Shown here one piece after another: positions 32,871 to 41,817 of a stretch of 64,000 bases of DNA; positions within the stretch are counted from its first letter, which is position 1; each line of letters starts with the position of its first letter. The notes under the pieces are model-generated. The model was not told where the DNA came from, did not search any database, and saw nothing but the letters and a program-made list of their open reading frames with translations. Position numbers and translations under genes: made by a program. Origin of the DNA: CTSoil-043 sp963821235 (GTDB taxonomy: Bacteria; Chloroflexota; Limnocylindria; Limnocylindrales; CSP1-4); NCBI GenBank assembly GCA_963821235.1, contig CAWGCS010000002.1, positions 248,001-312,000 on the forward strand, written 5' to 3'.

Positions 32871-34594
32871 GCCACCTCCTCCTCGGAGAGCTGGGAGAGG
32901 ACGATCTCGCGATAGGTGTCGCAGGTCCGCATCAGCTCCTCGTGGGTGCCGATCCCGGCCACGCTTCCATCCTCGAGCACGACGATCCGGTCCGCGTGGA
33001 GGATGGTGCCGACGCGCTGGGCGACGATGATCACGGTCGCCTCCGCGAGGTCCTGCCGGATCGCCGCCCGGAGGCGGGCGTCGGTGCGGAAGTCCAGGGC
33101 CGAGAAGCTGTCGTCGAAGACGTAGACAGGTGGCCGCTTCACGAGCGCCCGGGCGATCGCGATGCGCTGGCGCTGGCCGCCCGAGACGTTCGTGCCGCCC
33201 TGGGCGACGGGCGCCTCGAGGCGCTCCGGCATCTCCTCCACGAACTCGCGGGCCTGGGCGATCTCCAGGGCGCGCCACAGGTCCTGGTCTGTCGCCTCCT
33301 CGTCCCCGTAGCGGAGGTTGCTGGCGATCGTGCCGCCGAACAGGAAGGCGCGCTGGGGGATCAGGCCGATGCGGCCCCACAGGTCCGCCCGCTCCATCTC
33401 CCGGACGTCGACGTCATCCACGAGGACGGCGCCGCCGCTGACGTCGTAGAAGCGCGGCAGGAGGTTGATCAGCGTCGACTTGCCGCTGCCCGTGCTGCCC
33501 ACGATCGCCGTCGTCTCGCCCGGCCCGGCCGTGAAGGAGATGCCGCGCAGGACGGGGTCCTCGGCGCCCGGGTAGCGAAACTCCACGTCCCGGAACTCCA
33601 CCCGGCCGGTCCGGGCCGGGTGGCGCGGCTCGCGGGGATCGTGGATCGACGGCTGGGTCTCGAGGACCTCGCCGATGCGGTCGGCAGAGACCGCCGCCCG
33701 CGGCACGATCACGAACATGAAGGTCGCCATCATGATCGCGAAGAGGATCTGGATGATGTACTGGAGGAAGGCCGTCAGGTTGCCGATCGGCATGTCGCCG
33801 GACTCGACGCGGACGCTTCCGAACCAGAGGACCGCCACCGTCGACAGGTTCATGATCGCCATGAGGGCCGGGATCATGAGGGCGAACAGGCGGTTCACCG
33901 AGAGGGCCGTCCCGAACAGGTCCCGGTTCGCCTCGTCGAAGCGGCGCTCCTCGTGCTCGGTCCGCACGAACGCCCGGATGACGCGGACGCCGGCCAGCGT
34001 CTCGCGCATCACCTGGTTGATCCGGTCGATCTTCGCCTGCATCGCCCGGAAGAGCGGCATCGCCCGCCGGACGAGCGTGCCGATGATGACGGCCATGATC
34101 GGCACGATGACGAGGAGGATGCCGGTGAGGGGCACGTCCTGGCGGAGGGCCATGATCAGGCCGCCGACGATCATGATCGGTGCCGAGACCATCACCGTGA
34201 GGCCCATCAGGACCACCATCTGGACCTGCTGGACGTCGTTGGTGTTGCGGGTGATCAGCGAGGCCGCCCCGAAGTGGTTGACCTCGACCTGGGAGAACGA
34301 CTCCACCGCGCCGAAGATGGCCCCCCGGAGGTCCCGCCCGAAGGCCATCGAGACCCGGGCCGACCAGTAGACGGCGATGATCGAGGCGATCCCCAGGAGG
34401 ACCGTCACCCCGAGCATCAGGCCGCCGGTCCGCACGATGTAGTCGGTGTCGCCCTTGGCCACGCCGTTGTTGATGATCTCGGCGTTGAGCTCGGGAAGGT
34501 AGAGGTTCGCCAGGGCCTGGACGAGGAGGAGGGCGACGACGAAGAGGAGCGGGCGCCAGTACGGCCGCAGGTAGGTCACGAGGATGCGAATCAA
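32867..34594 (-). CDS. Heterodimeric ABC exporter, subunit with degenerate ATP site
   Basis: The 575-aa half-transporter has six membrane helices and a nucleotide domain with Walker A STGSGKST and a near-canonical signature VSGGQRQR. Its Walker B reads VYVFDDSFSALD, with Asp in place of the catalytic Glu, and its H-loop reads IIVAQRVGT, with Gln in place of His. These two changes mark the inactive site of TM287/288- and BmrCD-like exporters. The start is a TTG whose bases overlap the MarR stop (TTGA). It is coupled to both neighbours, so the exporter and its regulator are one unit. Confidence 0.9.
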   Translation of the reverse strand: MIRILVTYLRPYWRPLLFVVALLLVQALANLYLPELNAEIINNGVAKGDTDYIVRTGGLMLGVTVLLGIASIIAVYWSARVSMAFGRDLRGAIFGAVESFSQVEVNHFGAASLITRNTNDVQQVQMVVLMGLTVMVSAPIMIVGGLIMALRQDVPLTGILLVIVPIMAVIIGTLVRRAMPLFRAMQAKIDRINQVMRETLAGVRVIRAFVRTEHEERRFDEANRDLFGTALSVNRLFALMIPALMAIMNLSTVAVLWFGSVRVESGDMPIGNLTAFLQYIIQILFAIMMATFMFVIVPRAAVSADRIGEVLETQPSIHDPREPRHPARTGRVEFRDVEFRYPGAEDPVLRGISFTAGPGETTAIVGSTGSGKSTLINLLPRFYDVSGGAVLVDDVDVREMERADLWGRIGLIPQRAFLFGGTIASNLRYGDEEATDQDLWRALEIAQAREFVEEMPERLEAPVAQGGTNVSGGQRQRIAIARALVKRPPVYVFDDSFSALDFRTDARLRAAIRQDLAEATVIIVAQRVGTILHADRIVVLEDGSVAGIGTHEELMRTCDTYREIVLSQLSEEEVA

Positions 34595-35112
34595 CGGGCG
34601 CCACCTTCCGTCGCGGGTGCGGCCAGCGGCTCGTCGAGCGCGGTCGTCATCCGTTCGGCCAGCTGGTCGAGGAGCCGAGCGAGCTCTCGCCGGTCGTCAC
34701 CGGGCATCGGGTCGAGGAGGCGGCCGATCTGCGCGGCGAGGATGGCGCGCAGCTTCGCCTCCGTCCGCAGGCCCGTGGGCGTCAGGCGGACCCGGGTCAT
34801 CCGCTGGTCCTGGGGGTCGGGCTGGCGGGTGATGGTGCCGTGGCGCTCCATGCGCTTGAGCATCGAGGTCACCGTCGGCGCCGATAGATGCAGCAGCCCG
34901 CCGAGCTCCCGCTGGCTGGCCCCGCCGTGGGCGGCGAGGATCCGGAGGCACATCGCCTGGGCCGGCGGGGTCCCTTCCTCGGCCAGCGTCCGCACCATCA
35001 CCTGGCGGTGGAGCGCCAACGTCCGCATGAACGCCCCGAAGACGTGCGCCGAGCGCGGGTCGACGCCGGCGAGGTCGAGCTGATGGACGCGGTCGCCGAG
35101 CAGGGTTCGCAT
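34591..35112 (-). CDS. MarR family transcriptional regulator
   Basis: The 173-aa product is a winged-helix MarR protein with PPAQAMCLRILAAHGGASQR, ELGGLLHLSAPTVTSMLKRM, ERHGTITRQPDPQDQRMTRV and RLTPTG in the standard order. It is the first gene of the ABC exporter operon and probably represses it until a transported drug or metabolite binds. A direct repeat of GTTAG lies just upstream of its start. MarR plus heterodimeric exporter is a common inducible efflux arrangement. Confidence 0.88.
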   Translation of the reverse strand: MRTLLGDRVHQLDLAGVDPRSAHVFGAFMRTLALHRQVMVRTLAEEGTPPAQAMCLRILAAHGGASQRELGGLLHLSAPTVTSMLKRMERHGTITRQPDPQDQRMTRVRLTPTGLRTEAKLRAILAAQIGRLLDPMPGDDRRELARLLDQLAERMTTALDEPLAAPATEGGAR

Positions 35113-35123
35113 GTCGCGAGAAG

Positions 35124-35143
35124 GTTAGCACACAAACAGTTAG
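35124..35143 (-). promoter_or_regulatory. Candidate MarR operator
   Basis: GTTAG at 35124-35128 and 35139-35143 are direct repeats 15 nt apart, 12-31 nt before the marR start. The stretch is AT-richer than its surroundings. MarR sites are usually inverted, which lowers confidence. Confidence 0.35.
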
Positions 35144-35215
35144 TGCAGGAACCATTCGCAGCGAAGAGCGAGTGGCTGGCCGACGCCGGCCCGCGGTGAC
35201 GCCGGTGCGCGCCCC

Positions 35216-35401
35216 TCAGGGGGCCGGCGGCGGGTCGTCCGTGTGCTTCGCCTCGTCCTGCAGGTCGGCGATCTCCTTGCGGGTCGCCTTCACGCCACGG
35301 CCCAGGGTCGCGCCCCAGCGGGGCAGCATCTTGGGGCCGCGCCAGACCAGGACGACGGCCAGGATGACGATGAGGACGATGACGAGGTCGAGGCCGAACA
35401 T
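35216..35401 (-). CDS. tatA: TatA/E-type twin-arginine translocase protein
   Basis: The 61-aa product has the TatA plan: a short N-terminal membrane helix (MFGLDLVIVLIVILAVVLVW), a hinge GPKMLP that matches the F-G-P-K-K-L-P consensus except for the Phe, and an amphipathic basic helix (RWGATLGRGVKATRKEIADL) with a short acidic tail. It would form the pore for folded proteins together with TatC encoded elsewhere. The ATG is 6 nt after TAGGAT, so leaderless. Confidence 0.85.
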   Translation of the reverse strand: MFGLDLVIVLIVILAVVLVWRGPKMLPRWGATLGRGVKATRKEIADLQDEAKHTDDPPPAP

Positions 35402-35407
35402 GCCCGC

Positions 35408-35413
35408 ATCCTA
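35408..35413 (-). promoter_or_regulatory. -10 element TAGGAT for tatA, leaderless start
   Basis: TAGGAT ends 6 nt before the ATG at 35401. Confidence 0.55.
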
Positions 35414-35598
35414 GCCCACGCCGTCCGAGGGGGCACGGCGGGCGGGTCGACCTGCCGGGCGTCGCCGGGCAGCCGGCCGAACGGCACGCGCGGACGACGT
35501 CGCCGGGCGCTACGCTCGCCGCAGGGCGACGCCCCGACACCCGTCCCAGGCGGGCTCGCCGGCGGGTCGGGCATCGTCGCCCGAGAACGGAGGCGGAC

Positions 35599-36225
35599 GT
35601 GGGGATGCGAGTCCCGGACCTCGGCGCGCTCATGGCCGAGGCCCAGATGCGCCGGATCGCGCTCGACGCCAGCGGGTCCTACTTCGTCACCGACATCGAC
35701 GCGGCCCACGCCGAGGACTTCGCCAAGTCGCTGCTCCTGATGTCGGTCCCGCGGCGCGGCCAGCACGACCAGCCGATCACGGTCTACATCAACTCCGGCG
35801 GCGGGTCCGTGGGCGACGGCCTGGCGATGATGGAGATGATCAACCGGATGCGGCGCAGCCACGACGTCCGCATCAACACCGCGGTCCTCGGCTACGCGTA
35901 CTCGATGGGGGCGATCGTGAGCCAGGCCGGCGACCACCGCTCCATCGGGCGCTACGGGACGCTGATGCTGCACTCCCCCCAATGGATCCTGTCCGGCGAG
36001 GACGAGCGGATCTTCAAGGACTACCAGCTCCTCTCGGGGCACTACCAGCGCACGGTGGCCGACCTCTTCGCCCGGCGGACCGGTCACAAGGACGCTGCCT
36101 GGTGGCGGCGCTTCATCTGGTCCGGCCGGGAGCGATTCCTCGGTCCCGACGAGTGCCTTGCCCTCGGGCTCGTCGACGAGATCCTGGAGCCGGCGCTCCT
36201 CCACGAGGCGCACCCCGCCCTCTGA
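35599..36225 (+). CDS. ClpP-family serine protease, divergent
   Basis: The 208-aa product has the S14 ClpP fold: VYINSGGGSVGDGLAMM, then the nucleophile Ser102 in GYAYSMGAI, His125 in MLHSPQ and Asp193 in LGLVDEI. The usual context is GQAASMG and MIHQP, so the active-site surroundings are altered while the triad is kept. The GTG at 35599 has GGAGG 5 nt upstream; an ATG at 35605 is possible. TACGCT at about 35511 may be the -10. Without a ClpX neighbour it may be a specialised ClpP paralogue or a translocation-independent protease. Confidence 0.82.
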   Translation: MGMRVPDLGALMAEAQMRRIALDASGSYFVTDIDAAHAEDFAKSLLLMSVPRRGQHDQPITVYINSGGGSVGDGLAMMEMINRMRRSHDVRINTAVLGYAYSMGAIVSQAGDHRSIGRYGTLMLHSPQWILSGEDERIFKDYQLLSGHYQRTVADLFARRTGHKDAAWWRRFIWSGRERFLGPDECLALGLVDEILEPALLHEAHPAL

Positions 36226-36321
36226 CCCGGCGGTCCCGGGCCGAGGCGCGACTCGGCGCCGCGGCGGTCCCGCCTCCCGGCCGCGACCCGGGGGCTTGCG
36301 GATCGCCGCCGTCCGCCCCAT

Positions 36322-36395
36322 CGTTGTCTCCGACACGTGGCAGGGATCTGCATCTGCGCACTTGGCGCATGCGTGTCCCGGCAAACGAGACAACG
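36322..36395 (+). ncRNA. Candidate structured leader upstream of doxX
   Basis: Three nested stems are visible: CGTTGTCTC/GAGACAACG (36322-36330 with 36387-36395), GACACG/CGTGTC (36332-36337 with 36372-36377) and TGCGC/GCGCA (36355-36359 with 36365-36369). A further GGCCGCC/GGCGGCC hairpin follows before the doxX start. This could be a cis-regulatory RNA. I cannot match it to a known riboswitch class, and no covariation can be tested here. Confidence 0.4.
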
Positions 36396-36446
36396 GCCGC
36401 CGCGCCTGGGATGGCGGCCTCCTGAAGGAAGGGAGTACAGCGTCCC

Positions 36447-37022
36447 ATGAAGGTCACCGATCGCAGGCATGCACTCGCGATCGCCCTCGGCCGAGTCGTC
36501 ATCGGCATCATCTTCCTGTGGGCCGGCCTCGAGAAGATCGTCGGTGAGGGCCTCACGACCTGGTCGGCGTCGGGCTTCCTGAAGTTCGCCACCAATGGCA
36601 CCCTCGGCTGGCCGTTCGTGAGCGGCGAGGTTGCCGAGGGCACCGTCTTCAACCCCACCCACGACTTCTGGGTCAACCTGGCCGGCAACGACGGGTTGGT
36701 GACCGTCATCAACTACATGGTGATGCTCGGCGAGCTCGGCATCGGCATCGCCCTGATCCTGGGCATCCTGACCCGCCTCACCGCCTTCCTGGGCACCCTG
36801 ATGATGCTGCTGTTCTTCGTGGCGGCCTGGGACTTCGCGTTCGGCATCGTCAACCAGCACCTGACCTACGCCGTCGTGACGGCGGGGCTCGGCGTCATCG
36901 GGGCCGGCAACTACTACGGCCTCGACGCGAGCCTCGGCCGCAGCGTCGGCGGCTGGGTCCGGACGTGGCTCCTCTCGGGCGAGGTCGACGAATCCTGGAA
37001 GGGCTCCGTCGCCACCGCCTGA
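36447..37022 (+). CDS. DoxX family membrane protein
   Basis: The 191-aa product has four membrane helices in the DoxX/TQO-small-subunit pattern: HALAIALGRVVIGIIFLWAG with LEKIVG at the N-terminus, YMVMLGELGIGIALILGILT, a third helix LMMLLFFVAAW, and AVVTAGLGVIGAGNYYGLD at the end. The family includes thiosulfate:quinone oxidoreductase subunits and unassigned redox membrane proteins. A GGAAGGGAG stretch 11 nt before the ATG may be the ribosome binding site. A strong hairpin follows, so this is probably a single-gene unit. Confidence 0.85.
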   Translation: MKVTDRRHALAIALGRVVIGIIFLWAGLEKIVGEGLTTWSASGFLKFATNGTLGWPFVSGEVAEGTVFNPTHDFWVNLAGNDGLVTVINYMVMLGELGIGIALILGILTRLTAFLGTLMMLLFFVAAWDFAFGIVNQHLTYAVVTAGLGVIGAGNYYGLDASLGRSVGGWVRTWLLSGEVDESWKGSVATA

Positions 37023-37067
37023 CCACGCGGCGGGCCCGCCCGGCCCGCCCGTCCCCGCGCCCACTCG

Positions 37068-37100
37068 CGACCCCGCCGGCCCAGGACCGGCGGGGTCGCT
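37068..37100 (+). terminator. Hairpin terminator after doxX
   Basis: A perfect 13-bp stem (37068-37080 with 37088-37100, 7-nt loop) is followed by TTCGTTCGT, the nearest thing to a U-tract in this window. Confidence 0.75.
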
Positions 37101-37165
37101 TCGTTCGTGCCCCCGGTGGCGGTCGCGGCGCGTTCGAACATCCGATCCATTTCGTCCGTCCGCCG

Positions 37166-37171
37166 TATACT
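37166..37171 (+). promoter_or_regulatory. -10 element TATACT for lhr
   Basis: TATACT ends 9 nt before the GTG at 37181, giving a leaderless or almost leaderless mRNA for the repair unit. Confidence 0.6.
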
Positions 37172-37180
37172 TGCCCTCCC

Positions 37181-40100
37181 GTGGCCCGCCGCTCCGACCC
37201 GCCCCCCGGCCCCGTCGCGACCGCGCCCGTCGAGGACCCGCTCGCGCGCTTCGCGCCGCCCGTCGCGGCCTGGTTCCGGAACGCCTTCGCGGCGCCCACC
37301 CGCGCCCAGGTCGACGGCTGGGCCGCGATCGCCGGGGGCGGCAGCGTCCTCCTGCACGCCCCGACGGGGAGCGGCAAGACCCTGGCCGCCTTCCTGTGGG
37401 GGATCGACCGCCTCGTCCGCTCGCCGGCGCCGCCTCGCACCGCGAGCGGCGGCGCGTCGGTGCGGATCCTGTACGTCAGCCCGCTCAAGGCCCTCACCTA
37501 CGACGTGGAGCGCAACCTGCGGGCCCCGCTGGCGGGGATCGCCCTGGCCGGGAGGCGGCTGGGAACGCCGGTCCGGCCCGTCTCCATCGCCTCCCGGACC
37601 GGGGACACGCCGTCGGAGGAGCGGCGGGCGCTGGCGAAGGCGCCACCGGAGATCCTCATCACGACCCCCGAGTCGCTGTACCTGCTCCTCACATCCGGCG
37701 CCCGCGAGACGCTCCGCGGCGTCGAGGCCGTCATCGTCGACGAGGTCCATGCCATCGCGGGGACGAAACGGGGAGCCCACCTCGCCCTCTCCCTCGAGCG
37801 CCTGGAGCGGCTCCGCGGTCCCGCCGCCCCGGCACTCCAGCGGATCGGGCTCTCGGCCACCCAGCGGCCGCTCGACGCGATCGGGCGCTTCCTGGCGGGG
37901 GCCGGCCCCGACCGCGTGGTGACGATCGTGGACGCCGGCGCCCGGAAGCGCCTCGACCTCCAGGTCGTCGTCCCGGTCGAGGACATGAGCCGGCTCGGCG
38001 AGGCGTTGCCGCTCGAGGAGCAGCCGGGCGGCCCGGTCGCCGGCGGGGACCTGCGGGTCAGCATCTGGCCGGCGATCCATCCCCGCATCCTCGAGCTGAT
38101 CCGAAGCCACCGCAGCACCCTCGTCTTCGTCAACAGCCGGCGGCTCGCGGAGCGGCTGGCCCAGCGGCTCAACGAGCTGGCCGGCGAGGAGCTGGTGCGG
38201 GCCCATCACGGCTCGATCGCCCGCGAGCAGCGGGTCGCCATCGAGGAGGCGCTCAAGGAGGGACGGCTGCCGGCCCTCGTGGCGACGAGCTCGCTCGAGC
38301 TCGGCATCGACATGGGCGCCATCGACCTCGTGGTGCAGGTCGAATTGCCCACCTCGGTCGCCCGCGGCCTGCAGCGGATCGGCCGGGCGGGCCACCAGGT
38401 CGACGAGGTCAGCAGCGGCGTCATCTTTCCCAAGTACCGCGGCGACCTCCTGGAGTGCGCCGTCGTGGCCGAGCGGATGCGGGAGGGCGAGATCGAGGCG
38501 ACGGCCATCCCTCGGACGCCCCTCGACGTCCTGGCCCAGCAGCTGGTGGCGATGGCGGTGATGGACCGCTGGAGCGTGACCGACCTGCAAGCGACCGTCG
38601 CCCGCGCGGCGCCGTTCGAGACGATCACCCGCGAGGCGCTGGAGGGCGTCCTGGCCATGCTCGCCGGCGCCTACCCGTCGGACGAGTTCGCCGAGCTCAA
38701 GCCGCGCCTCGTCTGGGACCGCGTCGCCGACACGGTGGAGGGCCGCCGCGACGCGCGCGTCGTGGCCGTGACGTCGGGCGGGACGATCCCCGACCGCGGC
38801 CTCTACGGCGTCTTCGTCGCCGGCGAGGCGGGGACGCCCGGCCGGCGCGTCGGGGAGCTCGACGAGGAGATGGTCTACGAGCTGCGGGCCGGCATGCACG
38901 GCGACGTGATCGTCCTCGGGGCGAGCAGCTGGCGGGTGGCCGAGATCACGCCGGACCGGGTGATCGTCCAGCCGGCGCCCGGCGAGCCCGGCAAGCTGCC
39001 GTTCTGGAAGGGCGACGCCGTCGGCCGGCCGATCGAGCTCGGCCGCGCGCTTGGCGCGTTCGTGCGCGAGGTCGAGGCCGACCTGGCCCGCGGCTCGGCC
39101 GGTCGCGACGCCGCCCTGGCCCGGCTCGGCGAGCGGCACCACCTCGACGCCCTCGCCGCCGAGAACCTCGTCACCTACCTCGAGGATGAGCGCGAGGCCG
39201 CCGGTGCCCTGCCGACCGACCGGCGCGTCGTCGTGGAGCGCTTCCGGGACGAGCTGGGCGACTGGCGCCTCGTGCTGCTGACCCCGTTCGGCGGTCGTGT
39301 CCACGCGCCGTGGGCGATGGCGATCGAGGCTCGCCTGCGGGAGCGCCTCGGGTCGGAGGTCGCCTCGATCTGGTCCGACGACGGGATCGCGATCCGGCTG
39401 CCCGACGGCGACCTCGACGGCGTCGAGGACGAGCTCTTCCCCGCCGCCGACGCGGTGGAGGACCTCGTGGTCGCCGCGGTCGGGGGGACCGCCCTCTTCG
39501 CCTCCCGGTTCCGGGAGAACGCGGCCCGGGCCCTCCTCCTGCCGCGGCGCCGGCCCGGCACGCGGACTCCCCTCTGGCAGCAGCGCCAGAGGGCGGCCGA
39601 CCTCCTCGCCGTGGCCAGCCGCTACGGAAGCTTCCCGATCCTCGTCGAGACCTATCGCGAGTGCCTGGCCGACGTCTTCGATCTGCCGGCCCTGCGTGAC
39701 GTGCTGCGCGGCGTCGAGCGTCGCGAGGTCGCCGTCCATCGCGTCGAGACGCCGCGGGCGACCCCGTTCGCCTCCTCCCTCCTCTTCGACTACGTCGCCG
39801 CCTACATGTACGAGGGCGACGCTCCTCTCGCGGAGCGACGGGCACAGGCGCTGGCGCTCGACCGCGACCTGCTGCGCGAGCTCCTCGGCCAGGAGGAGCT
39901 GCGGGAGCTGCTGGACCCGGACGCCCTGGAGGAGACGGAGCTCGAGCGGCAGGCCCTCGTCGACGACCGCAAGGCCGGCTCCGTCGACCAGGTGGCCGAC
40001 CTCCTGCGCCGCCTGGGGGACCTCTCTGCCGACGAGGTCGCGGCGCGGACCCGGGGCGGGACGCCGGCCGCCGGGGAGTGGCTGGAGACGCTCGCCGCGA

Positions 40101-41803
40101 CGCGACGGGCGGTCGCGGTCCGGATCGCCGGCGAGGCCCGCTGGATCGCGGTCGAGGACGCCGCCCGCTACCGCGACGCGACGGGCGCCCAGCCGCCGCC
40201 CGGGACGCCCGTGGCGTTCCTGGGCGACACCCACGACGCGCTGGGCGGCCTCCTGGCCCGCTGGGCCCGCACCCACGGGCCGTTCCTGGCGACTGAGCCG
40301 GCCCGTCGCTGGGGCCTGCCCGCGGGGATCGTGGAAGAGGCGCTGTCACGGCTCGTCGGCGCCGGGACGCTGCTGCGCGGCGAGTTCCGGCCGGGCGGCG
40401 CCGAGCGCGAATGGTGCGACCCCGACGTGCTGCGCCTCCTGCGTCGGCGTTCCCTGGCCCGCCTCCGCCGCGAGGTCGAGCCGGTGGAGCCGGCCGCGCT
40501 GGCGCGATTCCTGCCCGCCTGGCAGGGCGTCGCCGCGGCGCCGGTGCCGGGCACCGTGGGGGCCGACGTCGCGCCGCCGCTGCGCGGCCAGGCGGCCCTG
40601 GAGCGGCTCGCGGAGGTCGTCGACCAGCTCTCCGGCGTGCCGATCCCGGCGTCGGTGCTGGAGCGGGACGTGCTCGCCGCCCGCGTCCCCGGCTACCAGC
40701 CGCGGCTCCTCGACGAGCTGGGCGCGCTCGGCGAGGTCGGCTGGGTGGGCGGCGGCCCGCTGGGTCGCGACGATGGACGGATCGCCCTCTTCCGGCCGGG
40801 CCGGGGCGAGGTCCTCCGCGCGGCGCTCGTCGCCGGGCAGGCCGCGTCGGGGGAGCGGCGGGACGGGGAGCGCCACGCGGCCATCCGGGCCTGGCTCGAG
40901 CGCCGGGGCGCCTCGTTCTACCGCGAGGTCTACGGTGCCGCCGGCGGCGGCTCGGACCGGGAGGTCCTCGACGCGCTGTGGGACCTGGTCTGGGCCGGCG
41001 AGGTCACCAACGACACGTTCGCCCCCCTGCGGGCGCTGCGCTGGAAGCGCCCCGGCGGCGACCGGCGGCCCCGCCCCGGGCGCCTGGCGACGCTGGGGCC
41101 GCCCGAGGCGGCCGGTCGGTGGTCGCTGGTGGACCCGGCGATGTCGGTCGAGGCGGGGCCGCCCGCCCCGAGCCCGACCGAGCGGCTCCACGCCCAGGCG
41201 CTGGCCCTCCTCGACCGACACGGCATCCTGACCCGCGAAGCCGTGATGGCCGAGGGGATCGAGGGCGGCTTCGCCGGCGTCTACCCGGTCCTCCGCGCGC
41301 TGGAGGAGTCGGGGCGCATCCGGCGCGGCTACTTCGTCGCTGGGCTGGGGGCCGCCCAGTTCTCCCTGGCGGGGGCGATCGACCGGCTGCGGGCGGTCCG
41401 CGAGCCTGACCCCGAGCGGCCCCGGGTGGACCTCCTGGCCGCCGCCGACCCGGCCCAGCCGTACGGGGCCGCCCTTGCCTGGCCGCGCCGGGGCGACGAC
41501 GACCGGCGGCCGTACCAGCGGGCCGCGGGCGCCCACGTCGTCCTCGTGGACGGGGCGGCCGTCCTGTACGTGGAGCGCGGCGGCAAGGGCCTCGTGACCT
41601 TCCCGGCCGCCGACGATCCGGAGCGATCCGCCCTGGCGCTGGCCGCCCTCGGCGGCCTCCTCGGCGACGGCCGGCTGCGGGAGCTGGTCCTGGCGAGGGT
41701 GGACGGCGAGGCGATCGGGCCCGCGCACCCGTGGCGGGCGCGCCTCGTGGAGGCCGGGTTCGTGCCCGGCTATCGCGGCCTCGCCCTCCGGCCGCGGCGG
41801 TAA
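37181..41803 (+). CDS. lhr: Lhr-type ATP-dependent DNA helicase (large form)
   Basis: The 1540-aa product matches the long Lhr helicase, almost the same length as E. coli Lhr (1538 aa). Helicase motifs: I APTGSGKT (60-67), Ia VSPLKAL, II DEVH (187-190), III LSATQRP, V TSSLELGIDMG and VI QRIGRAGHQ. A winged helix and the Lhr core domain follow, and the extra ~650-residue C-terminal half ends in VEAGFVPGYRGLALRPRR. Lhr unwinds DNA and RNA:DNA hybrids 3' to 5' in repair. GTG at 37181 fits the promoter; the open frame continues upstream through the doxX terminator and is rejected. It is followed by a DNA glycosylase, and recent work ties some long Lhr proteins to uracil-DNA repair. Confidence 0.93.
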   Translation: MARRSDPPPGPVATAPVEDPLARFAPPVAAWFRNAFAAPTRAQVDGWAAIAGGGSVLLHAPTGSGKTLAAFLWGIDRLVRSPAPPRTASGGASVRILYVSPLKALTYDVERNLRAPLAGIALAGRRLGTPVRPVSIASRTGDTPSEERRALAKAPPEILITTPESLYLLLTSGARETLRGVEAVIVDEVHAIAGTKRGAHLALSLERLERLRGPAAPALQRIGLSATQRPLDAIGRFLAGAGPDRVVTIVDAGARKRLDLQVVVPVEDMSRLGEALPLEEQPGGPVAGGDLRVSIWPAIHPRILELIRSHRSTLVFVNSRRLAERLAQRLNELAGEELVRAHHGSIAREQRVAIEEALKEGRLPALVATSSLELGIDMGAIDLVVQVELPTSVARGLQRIGRAGHQVDEVSSGVIFPKYRGDLLECAVVAERMREGEIEATAIPRTPLDVLAQQLVAMAVMDRWSVTDLQATVARAAPFETITREALEGVLAMLAGAYPSDEFAELKPRLVWDRVADTVEGRRDARVVAVTSGGTIPDRGLYGVFVAGEAGTPGRRVGELDEEMVYELRAGMHGDVIVLGASSWRVAEITPDRVIVQPAPGEPGKLPFWKGDAVGRPIELGRALGAFVREVEADLARGSAGRDAALARLGERHHLDALAAENLVTYLEDEREAAGALPTDRRVVVERFRDELGDWRLVLLTPFGGRVHAPWAMAIEARLRERLGSEVASIWSDDGIAIRLPDGDLDGVEDELFPAADAVEDLVVAAVGGTALFASRFRENAARALLLPRRRPGTRTPLWQQRQRAADLLAVASRYGSFPILVETYRECLADVFDLPALRDVLRGVERREVAVHRVETPRATPFASSLLFDYVAAYMYEGDAPLAERRAQALALDRDLLRELLGQEELRELLDPDALEETELERQALVDDRKAGSVDQVADLLRRLGDLSADEVAARTRGGTPAAGEWLETLAATRRAVAVRIAGEARWIAVEDAARYRDATGAQPPPGTPVAFLGDTHDALGGLLARWARTHGPFLATEPARRWGLPAGIVEEALSRLVGAGTLLRGEFRPGGAEREWCDPDVLRLLRRRSLARLRREVEPVEPAALARFLPAWQGVAAAPVPGTVGADVAPPLRGQAALERLAEVVDQLSGVPIPASVLERDVLAARVPGYQPRLLDELGALGEVGWVGGGPLGRDDGRIALFRPGRGEVLRAALVAGQAASGERRDGERHAAIRAWLERRGASFYREVYGAAGGGSDREVLDALWDLVWAGEVTNDTFAPLRALRWKRPGGDRRPRPGRLATLGPPEAAGRWSLVDPAMSVEAGPPAPSPTERLHAQALALLDRHGILTREAVMAEGIEGGFAGVYPVLRALEESGRIRRGYFVAGLGAAQFSLAGAIDRLRAVREPDPERPRVDLLAAADPAQPYGAALAWPRRGDDDRRPYQRAAGAHVVLVDGAAVLYVERGGKGLVTFPAADDPERSALALAALGGLLGDGRLRELVLARVDGEAIGPAHPWRARLVEAGFVPGYRGLALRPRR

Positions 41804-41817
41804 GGGCGCCCGACCGC

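Noticed and set aside
36322..36395. Match of the doxX leader to SAM-type riboswitches (CGGCAA segment)
   Set aside because: The other conserved parts of SAM-I/SAM-IV cores are absent.
36965..37180. Upstream extension of the lhr frame to 1612 codons
   Set aside because: It runs through the doxX terminator and lacks family similarity; the GTG at 37181 matches the promoter and E. coli Lhr length.
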